A stretch of DNA of 64,000 bases from Fibrobacter succinogenes (GTDB lineage Bacteria; Fibrobacterota; Fibrobacteria; Fibrobacterales; Fibrobacteraceae). Below the pieces are notes generated by a model. That model saw only the letters and a list, made by a program, of their open reading frames with translations, was not told the origin of the DNA and made no database searches. Where the stretch lies: the NCBI RefSeq assembly GCF_902779965.1, contig NZ_CACZDK010000012.1, forward strand, positions 1 to 64,000, written 5' to 3'. This document shows positions 1 through 8,083 of the stretch, in pieces. The first letter of the stretch is position 1. The number at the start of each line of letters is the position of its first letter. The translations under genes were made by a program, and so were the position numbers.

Positions 1-1159
1 CACCGAAGAACAGTACAAGGATTTCTACAACGTCATCAGCCACGAAGCCGACGAACCGGCCGCCTGGAGCCACAGCCACGCCGAAGGTTCCCAGGAATTT
101 TGGAGCTTGGTCTACATTCCGTCCAAGGCTCCGTTCAACATTTGGCACAACGACGCTTTGCATGGCCTGAAGCTTTATGTGAAGAAAGTCTTTATCATGG
201 ATGACTGCAAGGACTTGCTGCCGCCTTGGCTCCGCTTCGTGCGCGGTGTGGTCGATTCCGAAGACTTGCCGCTGAACGTGTCCCGTGAAATCTTGCAGAA
301 CAACAAGATCATCACGAACATCCGTAAGCACGTGATCAAGAAGGTGCTTGACGCCTTGCAGAACATGGCCGACAAGGATGCCGCGAAGTACAACGCTTGG
401 TGGCGCGAACTTGGCATGGTGTTGAAGGAAGGCTTCTACATGAACTGGGAACATCTTGACGAACTCAAGAAGTTGCTCCGCTTCGAAAGCACCAAGACCG
501 AAGGCGATGCTCTCGTAGGCCTCGACGAATACGTAAAGCGCATGCCGGAAGGCCAGAAGGAAATCTACTACCTCGTGGGCGACAAGAACGCCATCAAGTC
601 GAATCCGATGCTCGAAGCATTCAAGGCCAAGGGCTACGAAGTGTTGCTCATGAGCGATGGCATTGATGAATTCATGATGTCTAGCCTCACGGAATTCGGC
701 GACAAGAAGTTCCACGACATTTCCCGTGGCGATGTGGACTTCGAAAAGACCGAAGAAGAAAAGAAGGCCGAAGAAGAAAACAAGGGCATTTTCAAGGGTC
801 TCTGCGAAAACCTGCAGAAGGTCTTGGACGAAGACATCAAGGAAGTCCGCGTGTCTAGCCGCCTGAAGGATAGCCCCTGCTGCTTGGTGACCAGCGAAGA
901 TGCGATGAGCGCCCAGATGGAACGCATGATGAAGGCCATGGGCCAGAAGAACTTGCCGAAGAGCAAGCGCATTCTGGAAATCAACCCGACGCACCCGATT
1001 TGCGAAATGCTCAAGAAGAAAGCCGAAGCCAAGGAAGATCTTGGCGATTGGCCGAAGGCCCTCTACGGTCAGGCTTTGCTTGCTGAAGGTTCTCCGCTCC
1101 CGAACCCGGCTGAATACGTCGCTGCAATCACCAAGTTGCTGACTGCTAGCGTGAAGTGA
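1..1159 (+). CDS. htpG: Chaperone HtpG (Hsp90), 3' part
   Basis: The reading frame is open from base 2, so the 5' end, including the N-terminal ATPase domain, lies outside the window. What remains is the middle and C-terminal domains of a bacterial Hsp90, an ATP-driven cytosolic chaperone. Visible family signatures are LVYIPSKAPFN, the stretch KLYVKKVFIMDDC, the segment RGVVDSEDLPLNVSRE and the C-terminal dimerisation region ending KLLTASVK. Codon use is strongly biased (AAG, GAA, CTC/TTG), as expected for a highly expressed gene. A GTCATCC...GGATCC repeat and an intrinsic terminator follow the stop codon. The identification is secure; only the missing N-terminus cannot be judged. Confidence 0.95.
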   Translation, partial: TEEQYKDFYNVISHEADEPAAWSHSHAEGSQEFWSLVYIPSKAPFNIWHNDALHGLKLYVKKVFIMDDCKDLLPPWLRFVRGVVDSEDLPLNVSREILQNNKIITNIRKHVIKKVLDALQNMADKDAAKYNAWWRELGMVLKEGFYMNWEHLDELKKLLRFESTKTEGDALVGLDEYVKRMPEGQKEIYYLVGDKNAIKSNPMLEAFKAKGYEVLLMSDGIDEFMMSSLTEFGDKKFHDISRGDVDFEKTEEEKKAEEENKGIFKGLCENLQKVLDEDIKEVRVSSRLKDSPCCLVTSEDAMSAQMERMMKAMGQKNLPKSKRILEINPTHPICEMLKKKAEAKEDLGDWPKALYGQALLAEGSPLPNPAEYVAAITKLLTASVK

Positions 1160-1169
1160 CGCCTTTGGC

Positions 1170-1198
1170 GTCATCCTGAGCGAAGGCGAAGGATCCAG
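1170..1198. repeat. Dispersed GTCATCC...GGATCC repeat, copy 1
   Basis: GTCATCCTGAG at one end and AAGGATCC at the other, a short element also found near 2.3, 27.2, 29.2, 35.6, 37.1 and 44.4 kb. It sits between the htpG stop and its terminator, so it is transcribed in the htpG 3' UTR. The last part, GCGAAGGATCCAGTAACACT, recurs exactly at about 2287-2310. Confidence 0.7.
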
Positions 1199-1212
1199 TA
1201 ACACTTTTCATA

Positions 1213-1246
1213 CAAAAAGACCGCGATTCAATCGCGGCCTTTTTTC
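1213..1246 (+). terminator. Intrinsic terminator of htpG
   Basis: A stem GACCGCGATT/AATCGCGGCC with a short loop is followed by TTTTTTC. An A-run on the other side means it could also terminate the convergent minus-strand gene. Confidence 0.85.
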
Positions 1247-1264
1247 AATTTCGTAATGCTCACT

Positions 1265-2011
1265 TTATTCGTCGTCTTTTACGCAACGAACTGAAAGCCA
1301 GTCGTCCTTTTTGCCGTGGTCCAAATACCCACCATCGGCGTTGTAGTACCCACTGCCGTCGCTCAAGTGCATGCGCTGAACGCCTTCGTAGTTATCCGTA
1401 GAACTCCAAAAGTACGCGTCCTCGCCCTCACAGTGGCCAATCCCATAAAAGTCCCCATAGCCAGCTGGCAACGCCGAAAACGAGAAATCATCCGTGCCGT
1501 TGGCATCATTATCCCACTCGGACGAGGACTTGAGTTTTATTCCAGCAGTTGATTTTCCACCAACAGCGCTGAACAAAGAGCTCCACTCCCCTAGTGTCGG
1601 CAGATGCCAGCCTTTGGGGCAAACTCCACGCACCGGGTAGGTCGGCGAGCATTTCTTTCCATTGCCGCATCCCTTGCCGTTCACACTCCATACGCCCGCA
1701 CTGTCCATGGCCGCACTCCACAAGTAAAGGCGTCCATATTTTTCGCAATTCTTCAACAAATCATCGACGCATAAACTGCTGGAATCCCGCTTTTCAGTAG
1801 GTTGCAAATAGGCATAATTCAAATTTTCCGCCATCCAGACCTGATCTCCGATTTTCACGGTCTTGTAGGTTTTGTTGTCGCGAGGGTCCGTCACGGTGTT
1901 GTTTTTTTCGTCGTATATAGCCATGGTGTCGTGCACACTTGCCGACAAAGAATCGTCACCACCGCAGGCGGTAAAAATAGACAATGCCGCAATAAACAAG
2001 AACTTTTTCAT
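1265..2011 (-). CDS. Fib_succ_major (TIGR02145) domain lipoprotein
   Basis: A 248-aa predicted lipoprotein. The start was chosen at 2011 because a strong GAGGAGGAG ribosome site lies 6 nt upstream; an upstream in-frame start lacks one. Residues 1-16 form a signal peptide ending in the lipobox FTAC, followed by a short polar linker. The rest is one Fib_succ_major domain, seen from KTVKIGDQVWMAENLNY, the paired cysteines around the LYLWSAAMDSAG segment, CPKGWHLPTLGEW and a C-terminal WSSTD...LSVRCVKD block. This fold is found in Fibrobacter and some Bacteroidetes surface proteins, and its biochemical role is unknown. The gene is monocistronic. Two further members lie at 8.1-9.5 kb and 46.2-47.2 kb. 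Confidence 0.85.
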   Translation of the reverse strand: MKKFLFIAALSIFTACGGDDSLSASVHDTMAIYDEKNNTVTDPRDNKTYKTVKIGDQVWMAENLNYAYLQPTEKRDSSSLCVDDLLKNCEKYGRLYLWSAAMDSAGVWSVNGKGCGNGKKCSPTYPVRGVCPKGWHLPTLGEWSSLFSAVGGKSTAGIKLKSSSEWDNDANGTDDFSFSALPAGYGDFYGIGHCEGEDAYFWSSTDNYEGVQRMHLSDGSGYYNADGGYLDHGKKDDWLSVRCVKDDE

Positions 2012-2201
2012 AAATATCTCCTCCTCATACATATTTAAGTAAATATAAGTAATTTGGGGATTGAAAAAGGCGATCCCGGAATAAAAGCAACCAAGGCGAA
2101 CGCTGCGAAAATGCTTGCATTTTCATAGCTGAGCCGAAGGGCTTTGTACTTGTACAAATCCGGGGTGACAACGTGAATAACTCAGATTTAGAGAACAAAT
2201 C

Positions 2202-2288
2202 CTAATCCATAATTTTTTCAAGCAGCGAAATAGCCTTTTTCATCTGTTTTTCGGGAACCGATGAATAGTTGATGACAAACTCAGGTCG
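2202..2288 (-). pseudogene. Remnant of a MocR/aminotransferase-like C-terminus
   Basis: On the minus strand, 28 codons read RPEFVINYSSVPEKQMKKAI and on to LLEKIMD and a stop. This resembles the last helix of MocR-type (GntR plus class I aminotransferase) regulators. The frame has no start. Its 5' side runs directly into the GCGAAGGATCC repeat at 2287, as if the rest of the gene was deleted or replaced. No other part of such a gene is nearby. The family call is from a short segment and is tentative. Confidence 0.4.
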
Positions 2289-2310
2289 CGAAGGATCCAG
2301 TAACACTTTT
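2287..2310. repeat. Partial copy of the GGATCC repeat
   Basis: GCGAAGGATCCAGTAACACT plus TTT matches the end of the repeat beside htpG (1184-1208). It borders the gene remnant and runs to the stop codon of the peptidase gene that begins at 2309 on the minus strand. Confidence 0.6.
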
Positions 2311-4222
2311 ACCGAACTCCGTTTACGCGGAACATTTCACCATCCCTAAGGATTAGAACCTCATGATTCCGGATAAATATTTTCGCGGGAGCTTGCCCTG
2401 CATCGAGACTTCGGCGTTTATCCACAAAATTCGTGAAGCCGATTCCCACACCTGTCGAATCAGCGCTGTCGCGTTCAAGGGGCAAGAGCGGATAATCCGC
2501 GTCCAGGATGCCGCCTGCAACAAGCCCATCTATTGCAACGGCCTCAAATGATGCTGAATCCGGCGGAACGATCAACATCAGCTCTGCAATATGCATTGAA
2601 TTGTCCGATGACGACCACAAGTCATCGACCTCTATTTTGAGTTGGGTATATCTCCCCTGCTTCCAGAACACATACTGCGGCGATTCATTTTCCTTGAAAG
2701 TTCCAGAGGCAAGTTTCTGGAATTCTTCGCCGTCGGTAGTTCCCGAAACAGTGAAATTGCGCAAGAAACCATCCGTTGTTTCATCGCCTTGATACATAAG
2801 CCCCAAAGTTTCCTTTTCGGTCGATATTAAAAATTCAGCCGGGAATGTATTTACATTTGTAGAAATCCAAACCGTTGAAGGGTTCCAGTCTCGGAGATTT
2901 GGCACAGAACTCTTGGAATCAGTAGCAGGAAGTTTTTCAAAAGTGTAGTCACCGTTCAAAACGTGATCCACAGCAACAATCGGATTCCCCGGCATGACAA
3001 ACGCCCATTCATAACGCCCCTGCTCCGAAAGTTTCACGGTGTCTTCGACAACGACAAGTTCTTGCACCACGCTGTCGATGGCGTAATCCTTGACGCTCAG
3101 GAAAGAAAGCGTACCCTCGTCTTCGTAATCTTCCCTCTGAATGGTAAAGAAATACTTCAACGGCTTTCTCAAATCATATCCCGACGAAATGTCCGTAAGG
3201 TCGTAACCGAATTCCATTTCCTCCGTATGCACGCCATCTCTCCATGTGCCGAGCATCGGGCCCTTGAAACCGTCATTTCGGAAATGGTACAGGTATTCCG
3301 TTTTCGAGGGAGATTTTGCAGAAGTATCCCGCGAAATGCCTATAGAAAGCCGTATCTTTGAGCGGTTCCCGTATGACATGCGGATTTTCACGGTGCGTTT
3401 CGGGACGTAGTCCTTGCGCAAATGGAAAATTTCAACGACTGGGGAGCGGCTTTCCGCATAGACGCTGTACGGAACGAGGAACCGCCCTTCATTCCCGAAG
3501 GAAAGTCCCCAACTGTTCTGCACAATCCATACGCCGCAATTTTCACCGATGCAAATGCTGTCGTTGTATCCCGCGATTGTCACCGAATGGTTTGTTGCCC
3601 CCGGGAGCGATGTCGCGACAATCCAAGGTTCATCCTTGATCTTGACGGTATCCAACGTCCAGGAATCAATATCGAAACTTGCAGCAGCAACGCCACCTGC
3701 GGCAAAAGTCGTATCGCCCCAGTGGTTGTAAAGCCAGCCCTTGAGCGAATCACGACCTTCGCTTGTAGCAAGCGAAATAAAGGTTACGCTGTCGATTCTA
3801 TTGTGCATGGCATCATGCCAACGCGAATAGCCCTGCATCCAGCCGTAGTCTTCGGGCACATTGCTTGAAGATTTTCCGTAGGTATTAGAATAAAGGATTC
3901 CGCCATAAGTAGCGGCATCGGGAATACCCACCTTTTGTGCAAGCAGAGCTTCGGACGCATGTCCGGATGCTACAACCTGCCACGTGAAATACGCGGGCAA
4001 AAGATTCGAGGAGTCCGCAGGAACCCTGTAATAGGCGTTGCGTTCGTAACCGAGCGACATCGTGATGCGGGAAATTGATGCGCATGCGCCTGATTCCCCT
4101 TGATCGTAACCCCTGAAAAAATACGGCGTTGCGGAATTGTCTACCGCCGAAGGCAAATTCGATGCAAAGGCGGAACAGCAAAGCAGCCCCAAAGACAATC
4201 CTAGAATATATCCATAATTCAT
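2309..4222 (-). CDS. Secreted papain-like (C1 family) cysteine peptidase
   Basis: A 637-aa exported protein with a signal peptide of about 20 residues ending CCSAFA. The catalytic residues of papain-like peptidases can all be placed: oxyanion Gln41 and nucleophile Cys47 in DQGESGACASIS (Gln and Cys six apart, as in papain), His near 211 in TNHSVTIAGYND, and Asn near 237 in VQNSWGLSFGNEG. The usual Trp after the Cys is Ala. There is no obvious propeptide, so the mature enzyme would begin almost at the active site. Residues from about 270 look like beta-sandwich domains, and the C-terminus ends in a basic tail resembling type IX secretion tails. The ribosome site is TGAGG, 7 nt before the ATG. 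Substrate is unknown. Confidence 0.8.
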   Translation of the reverse strand: MNYGYILGLSLGLLCCSAFASNLPSAVDNSATPYFFRGYDQGESGACASISRITMSLGYERNAYYRVPADSSNLLPAYFTWQVVASGHASEALLAQKVGIPDAATYGGILYSNTYGKSSSNVPEDYGWMQGYSRWHDAMHNRIDSVTFISLATSEGRDSLKGWLYNHWGDTTFAAGGVAAASFDIDSWTLDTVKIKDEPWIVATSLPGATNHSVTIAGYNDSICIGENCGVWIVQNSWGLSFGNEGRFLVPYSVYAESRSPVVEIFHLRKDYVPKRTVKIRMSYGNRSKIRLSIGISRDTSAKSPSKTEYLYHFRNDGFKGPMLGTWRDGVHTEEMEFGYDLTDISSGYDLRKPLKYFFTIQREDYEDEGTLSFLSVKDYAIDSVVQELVVVEDTVKLSEQGRYEWAFVMPGNPIVAVDHVLNGDYTFEKLPATDSKSSVPNLRDWNPSTVWISTNVNTFPAEFLISTEKETLGLMYQGDETTDGFLRNFTVSGTTDGEEFQKLASGTFKENESPQYVFWKQGRYTQLKIEVDDLWSSSDNSMHIAELMLIVPPDSASFEAVAIDGLVAGGILDADYPLLPLERDSADSTGVGIGFTNFVDKRRSLDAGQAPAKIFIRNHEVLILRDGEMFRVNGVR

Positions 4223-4231
4223 TATAACCTC

Positions 4232-4259
4232 AAAAAGCCCCCTGCGTAGAGGGGGCTTC
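4232..4259 (-). terminator. Intrinsic terminator of the PA-like operon
   Basis: On the minus strand a stem AAGCCCCCTC/GAGGGGGCTT (loop TACGC) is followed by TTTTTG. It lies 20 nt after the stop of the 1043-aa gene and just upstream of the peptidase start, so the two transcripts are separate. Confidence 0.85.
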
Positions 4260-4278
4260 GTGAATTTGCTAGAACTGA

Positions 4279-7200
4279 TTAATAGAGATCGTCATCATCT
4301 ACAAAATCGTAGTGAATATTAAACTTGTAACCCGAATGGGGTTCGGGGCCGCAGGAGGATTCATCGCAAATACCGTCAGTGTCGTTGTATTTGATTCCCC
4401 CCTGACCAATAAGGAACCTATTCTCGCCCTGTTTTGGAGCGTTGCCGCTCACACCATCTCCATTCAGGTCATCTGCCATTTGTGCATACGGCCAACTGAT
4501 TCCTTGTTGAGCGAAATCACGTTCTGGCATTTGACTGCAATACATGAAAGAGTTGATGTCCAAATACAGCCCTTCACTGCCAATATTAAAGGTGTATGGA
4601 CCTCCTTTTGGAATTTGATCTTCTCCGTTCGTTTTTCCATCTGCTAATGCTTGAGAATACCATATCACCGTTTCCTTGAAACTATTATATCCTGCATCGT
4701 AATCAAAAACATACCAAGAAACTAGTGCGCGCTTTCCAGTAAGGAGAGTAACAGTCGTAGTCAAGTCTGTTCGACATTTATCGCTACCCCTCTCATAGTA
4801 CCAGTACTCAGAACCAACATCAGTAAATGTAATGTCCACCTTCAATCGGCCTACACTACGCACATGCTGGTCCGTACCCGTAGAGAACACCATGTCATCG
4901 CCTTCCTTTCCATAGGCATATACGCGATAGGCATAATAAGGAGAACCTTCACCAACCTTATCGGGATAGCTGTTTTCATCGGCATTTCTCATTGTGGGCA
5001 CAAAACCGTTGTAAGCAACGCTGTCTGCCATTTTAACCTTGTTTTCAATTCTATCCGGCAAAGTAGCAGCACTGTCGCCACGCAAAATGACATACCCTTT
5101 CACGCGGCTATCTTTTGAACGGTCGAAGTTCACGATAATTTGTGAACGGCCTACATTTTTTCCAAGCGTCAAGTTCGTCGGAGGCATCAGCGCCGAAGTA
5201 ATCGACAACGTGTAGGTTTTGACAGTAGCCTCATCTTCAGATTTTACTTCAATTTTAACTCTCGTGGTATCCAATATTGAAAGTTGTTCCGGAGTCCGGA
5301 AGGTGTAAACGTTCTTGCCGCTTTCTACAGTCGGTTGAACATACTGCATTGTTTTATCCGTTGTAAACTTTAGCCACGCAACCTTTTTCGCATTAGGCGT
5401 GACTTTGATAAAGGCGGACGGAGCTTGGACAAAGACGTCGAAATTGTTCGCTTTAGCAAGTGCTATAGAATCCTTGCTCAGCAAAGCAGATGCCCCGGCC
5501 TCCGACGGATCCGAAGCAAGCACCTTGAGTATGGAGAGAGAGGCGTCCTCAAACATCGCACGCTTGGTCGGTTCCGGATCTTCCTTGTCGTTCAATCCAT
5601 CGCCATCTGTGTCATCGTTTGCCGGATTTGTATAAATCTTGACTGTAGATTCACCTTTGGTCCAGCCGATGATTTCATCGTAGTCCGACAAGCCGTCACC
5701 ATCAGAATCCGCCTTCTTATCATCCGTTCCGAACAAGTACTCTGTCGGGAGGGGAACCCCGTCGTGGTCCTGGTCTTTGCTGTAGAAAATATGTACGGCA
5801 TCACCTGCACCTACGAAAATCTTTTCCAAATCGTAGGAGGCATAGGCGATTGAGTATAAAGCCATGGTGTTGAGTCCTTTTTTGATGTCCGCAGCACGTT
5901 GAACCGTAACAAACCACATGGCACTATCGGCTAGGTTGAATTTGTATTCATCAATAGAGGCTAGTCCATAAAGTTTTTTCTTTGAAGGGCCTTCAACTGA
6001 ATCTTGCTTGAAATTTACGTGGGCATTGCGCAACAGTTCCGCAAGGGAAGTCTGTGCATACATGTCATCAGTCCCCTTGTGGTCGGGATTATAACGGTAA
6101 TTCGTTGCAACTAGATATCGTACAGACGGGTTGCCGCTAGATCCGGGACCATAATCAATAGTGAAGTCAGCGGTCTTGGCTGCCACCTTTGTGTAAGCTA
6201 CAGTGAAATCGTCTTTGCCTCCATCAATGGTTATTTTTTGCGTCGAAGAACCGAGCACGATAGAACTTGTATTGTAGATTAGGTTCTTAATTAGTTCAAC
6301 CGGCACTTCGCTATTGCAGAAATTTGCGTCGGTCGATTCACCCGGCTTGAGCGTGATGTTACTCCAAATTAAACTGCCGTCGCGGCTCAAGTCGGCAAGG
6401 ATTGTCAATGTACTAGTATCTTTAATGTCATAGGTAGAAGCAGACAGTTTTAAAGCCTCTATGGTAAATGCAATGTCCGAGGTATTCTTGAGTTCCACCT
6501 GCATGCAGAGGGTAGCTCCACTCACTTCGCTACCTTCGGACTTTTCCTTGGCAATGGCCTTTTCGAATTTTTCTGCAACGCTCTTTTCTTCGGAGGAGCC
6601 CCAGGTCATGCCTGTAGAACTGGTATAGCTGCCGTTGTAACCAACAGTAACATTCCCAACAAATTTAGCGACCACACCATCCCCATCTATGCCAAGTTCA
6701 GTACCTAGAGTCGTCGAAGCTGATTGAGCATGCATAATGTCTGCACTGCGTGTTTGTTCATAACTCGTAGAATTCGTCTTGGAAACTTCCATGCCCTCAG
6801 AGACAGTTTCGCTCTCGTTTTTCCCTTCTGAAGTCGTTACATTGAGCCATATGCCAGGTGTTTTTTTCAAGGTCACCCTAAGCCCCGGCACATCGGCAAT
6901 ACGCGGGTTGAACTTGGTCGGGTTTGTGGGCGAATACATTCCATCGGCAAGTTCCTCACCATCGCTCCAGCCATCGCCATCCGTATCGGCGGCTTTCGGG
7001 TTCGTATCGTATTTGTAGATTTCCTCAAGGTCTGTAAGGCCGTCGCCATCCATGTCCTCTTCAGCATCCATCTCGACAATCTCAATGTTCTTGATTTCTG
7101 AAAGCTTGAATGTATGGTTCCCAGCCAAGACGCCTTCGCCTACCGTCACGGTCATCGTTTCTTTGCTCTTGTCCTTGAGCGTGAACGCCATGCGGTCCAT

Positions 7201-7410
7201 ATCCGAAAGTTTAATAGCCTGTTTGGCCTTTCCCGAAATGTTCATCTCTTTCTTTTCTGCTTTTCCGGAAAAAGTCAGGCTGTCAATAGTCGTCAAATTC
7301 AGGCTTACCGTGGCATTTTTCTCGCCATCTTTATATACATTGATAACGCCCGCCATGCTGAACGGAGCCAAAGCCATAAGAAGGGCAGAAATTTTTTGAA
7401 TCGTCTTCAT
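4279..7410 (-). CDS. Protective-antigen-like (binary toxin B family) pore-forming protein
   Basis: A 1043-aa exported protein with signal peptide residues 1-20 (ending PFSMA). Residues 21-115 hold short beta repeats with a DSLTF motif shared with the next gene. Residues 119-153 are two Asp-rich calcium loops (DMDGDGLTD, DTDGDGWSD). Residues 168-465 follow the order of anthrax protective antigen domains 1', 2 and 3: FNPRIADVPGLRVTL, a Ser/Thr-rich segment, an alternating stretch VGNVTVGYNGSYTSSTG suited to a membrane-inserting hairpin, LCMQVELKNTSDIAF, then VAAKTADFTIDYG and SLAELLRNA. DEYKFNL near 491 aligns by eye with the clamp-loop region of the toxin. More calcium loops (546-612), Ig/FN3-like domains and an acidic C-terminus follow. 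No PA14 lectin domain or furin-type activation loop is visible. It lies 9 nt after the 140-aa gene. Relationship likely; pore formation is inferred. Confidence 0.72.
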   Translation of the reverse strand: MKTIQKISALLMALAPFSMAGVINVYKDGEKNATVSLNLTTIDSLTFSGKAEKKEMNISGKAKQAIKLSDMDRMAFTLKDKSKETMTVTVGEGVLAGNHTFKLSEIKNIEIVEMDAEEDMDGDGLTDLEEIYKYDTNPKAADTDGDGWSDGEELADGMYSPTNPTKFNPRIADVPGLRVTLKKTPGIWLNVTTSEGKNESETVSEGMEVSKTNSTSYEQTRSADIMHAQSASTTLGTELGIDGDGVVAKFVGNVTVGYNGSYTSSTGMTWGSSEEKSVAEKFEKAIAKEKSEGSEVSGATLCMQVELKNTSDIAFTIEALKLSASTYDIKDTSTLTILADLSRDGSLIWSNITLKPGESTDANFCNSEVPVELIKNLIYNTSSIVLGSSTQKITIDGGKDDFTVAYTKVAAKTADFTIDYGPGSSGNPSVRYLVATNYRYNPDHKGTDDMYAQTSLAELLRNAHVNFKQDSVEGPSKKKLYGLASIDEYKFNLADSAMWFVTVQRAADIKKGLNTMALYSIAYASYDLEKIFVGAGDAVHIFYSKDQDHDGVPLPTEYLFGTDDKKADSDGDGLSDYDEIIGWTKGESTVKIYTNPANDDTDGDGLNDKEDPEPTKRAMFEDASLSILKVLASDPSEAGASALLSKDSIALAKANNFDVFVQAPSAFIKVTPNAKKVAWLKFTTDKTMQYVQPTVESGKNVYTFRTPEQLSILDTTRVKIEVKSEDEATVKTYTLSITSALMPPTNLTLGKNVGRSQIIVNFDRSKDSRVKGYVILRGDSAATLPDRIENKVKMADSVAYNGFVPTMRNADENSYPDKVGEGSPYYAYRVYAYGKEGDDMVFSTGTDQHVRSVGRLKVDITFTDVGSEYWYYERGSDKCRTDLTTTVTLLTGKRALVSWYVFDYDAGYNSFKETVIWYSQALADGKTNGEDQIPKGGPYTFNIGSEGLYLDINSFMYCSQMPERDFAQQGISWPYAQMADDLNGDGVSGNAPKQGENRFLIGQGGIKYNDTDGICDESSCGPEPHSGYKFNIHYDFVDDDDLY

Positions 7411-7419
7411 CCTTTCCCC

Positions 7420-7842
7420 TTACTGCTTCACGTTGATGTTAAGAGTTGTAAGGTGGGCGCCTGTTCGGACCTGCACCACGTAGAATCCAGAATGAAGACC
7501 TGGCTGAACCACATTCATGCCCTTCACGAGAGTTGCGTTACGGTAAACGCAGTTACCCAAGGCATCAAAAATACGGACAGCCGAACGACCTTCAGGAACG
7601 AACACAGACAAACTTGAGGTCTGACGATTCCAAGTTGCCGACGCACCTAGCTTTTTCATCGGCACAGGAATCGACACTATTTTGGAGGAATCGTTTTTAT
7701 CGGCTACAAATGTTATTTTCGACAGAGTTTCTACCCAAAAACGCTCGGTGGTGCCGTCCGCCTTGGTGATTTTGATAATGTGCGTTTTTGCAGCCAAAGC
7801 GAAGGTTGTTAAAACGAGCATGAGAAACACGAATTTTTTCAT
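7420..7842 (-). CDS. Small secreted protein, first gene of the PA-like operon
   Basis: A 140-aa protein with a signal peptide (cleavage after FALAA) and a strong ribosome site, AAAGGAG, 6 nt before the ATG. Residues 20-50 read ITKADGTTERFWVETLSKIT, the same beta-strand layout as the DGEK...TTIDSLTF segment at the start of the following protein. Residues 75-140 resemble a type IX secretion sorting domain (VRIFDALGNCVYRN, then FYVVQVRTG and a basic end). It has no enzyme motif, so it is not an obvious toxic A component. The 9-nt gap to the next gene indicates co-transcription and coupled translation. It may help secrete, anchor or chaperone its large neighbour. Function unknown. Confidence 0.75.
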   Translation of the reverse strand: MKKFVFLMLVLTTFALAAKTHIIKITKADGTTERFWVETLSKITFVADKNDSSKIVSIPVPMKKLGASATWNRQTSSLSVFVPEGRSAVRIFDALGNCVYRNATLVKGMNVVQPGLHSGFYVVQVRTGAHLTTLNINVKQ

Positions 7843-7959
7843 ATTTTCTCCTTTATGAAGGGGTCACTCCTAGTTTTTTTTGATTATTGTGTTTTCATGA
7901 CTTATTAGGCCATTTCACTCGTTAATAGACAGTTCGAGCCTTTTTACTCATTATTTTAT

Positions 7960-7975
7960 GTAAAAATATTTTTAC
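7960..7975. promoter_or_regulatory. 16-bp perfect palindrome upstream of the PA-like operon
   Basis: GTAAAAATATTTTTAC is a perfect 16-bp inverted repeat 118 nt upstream of the first start codon of the operon, in AT-rich DNA with no gene. It fits a dimeric repressor or activator site, but AT-rich DNA makes chance palindromes more likely. No regulator gene is adjacent. Confidence 0.4.
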
Positions 7976-8027
7976 TTGATTAAAACAAACTCATCAAATT
8001 TTCGCATCCATGAAATGATTAAGCATA

Positions 8028-8059
8028 GAAAAAGACCACGATCCAATCGTGGTCTTTTT
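8028..8059 (-). terminator. Intrinsic terminator of the two-domain TIGR02145 gene
   Basis: A stem AAAGACCACGAT/ATCGTGGTCTTT (loop CCA or TGG) is flanked by A-run and T-run, so it works on either strand. It lies 24 nt past the minus-strand stop at 8084. Confidence 0.85.
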
Positions 8060-8083
8060 GAATTTTTGCGATTTTCGTCTATA

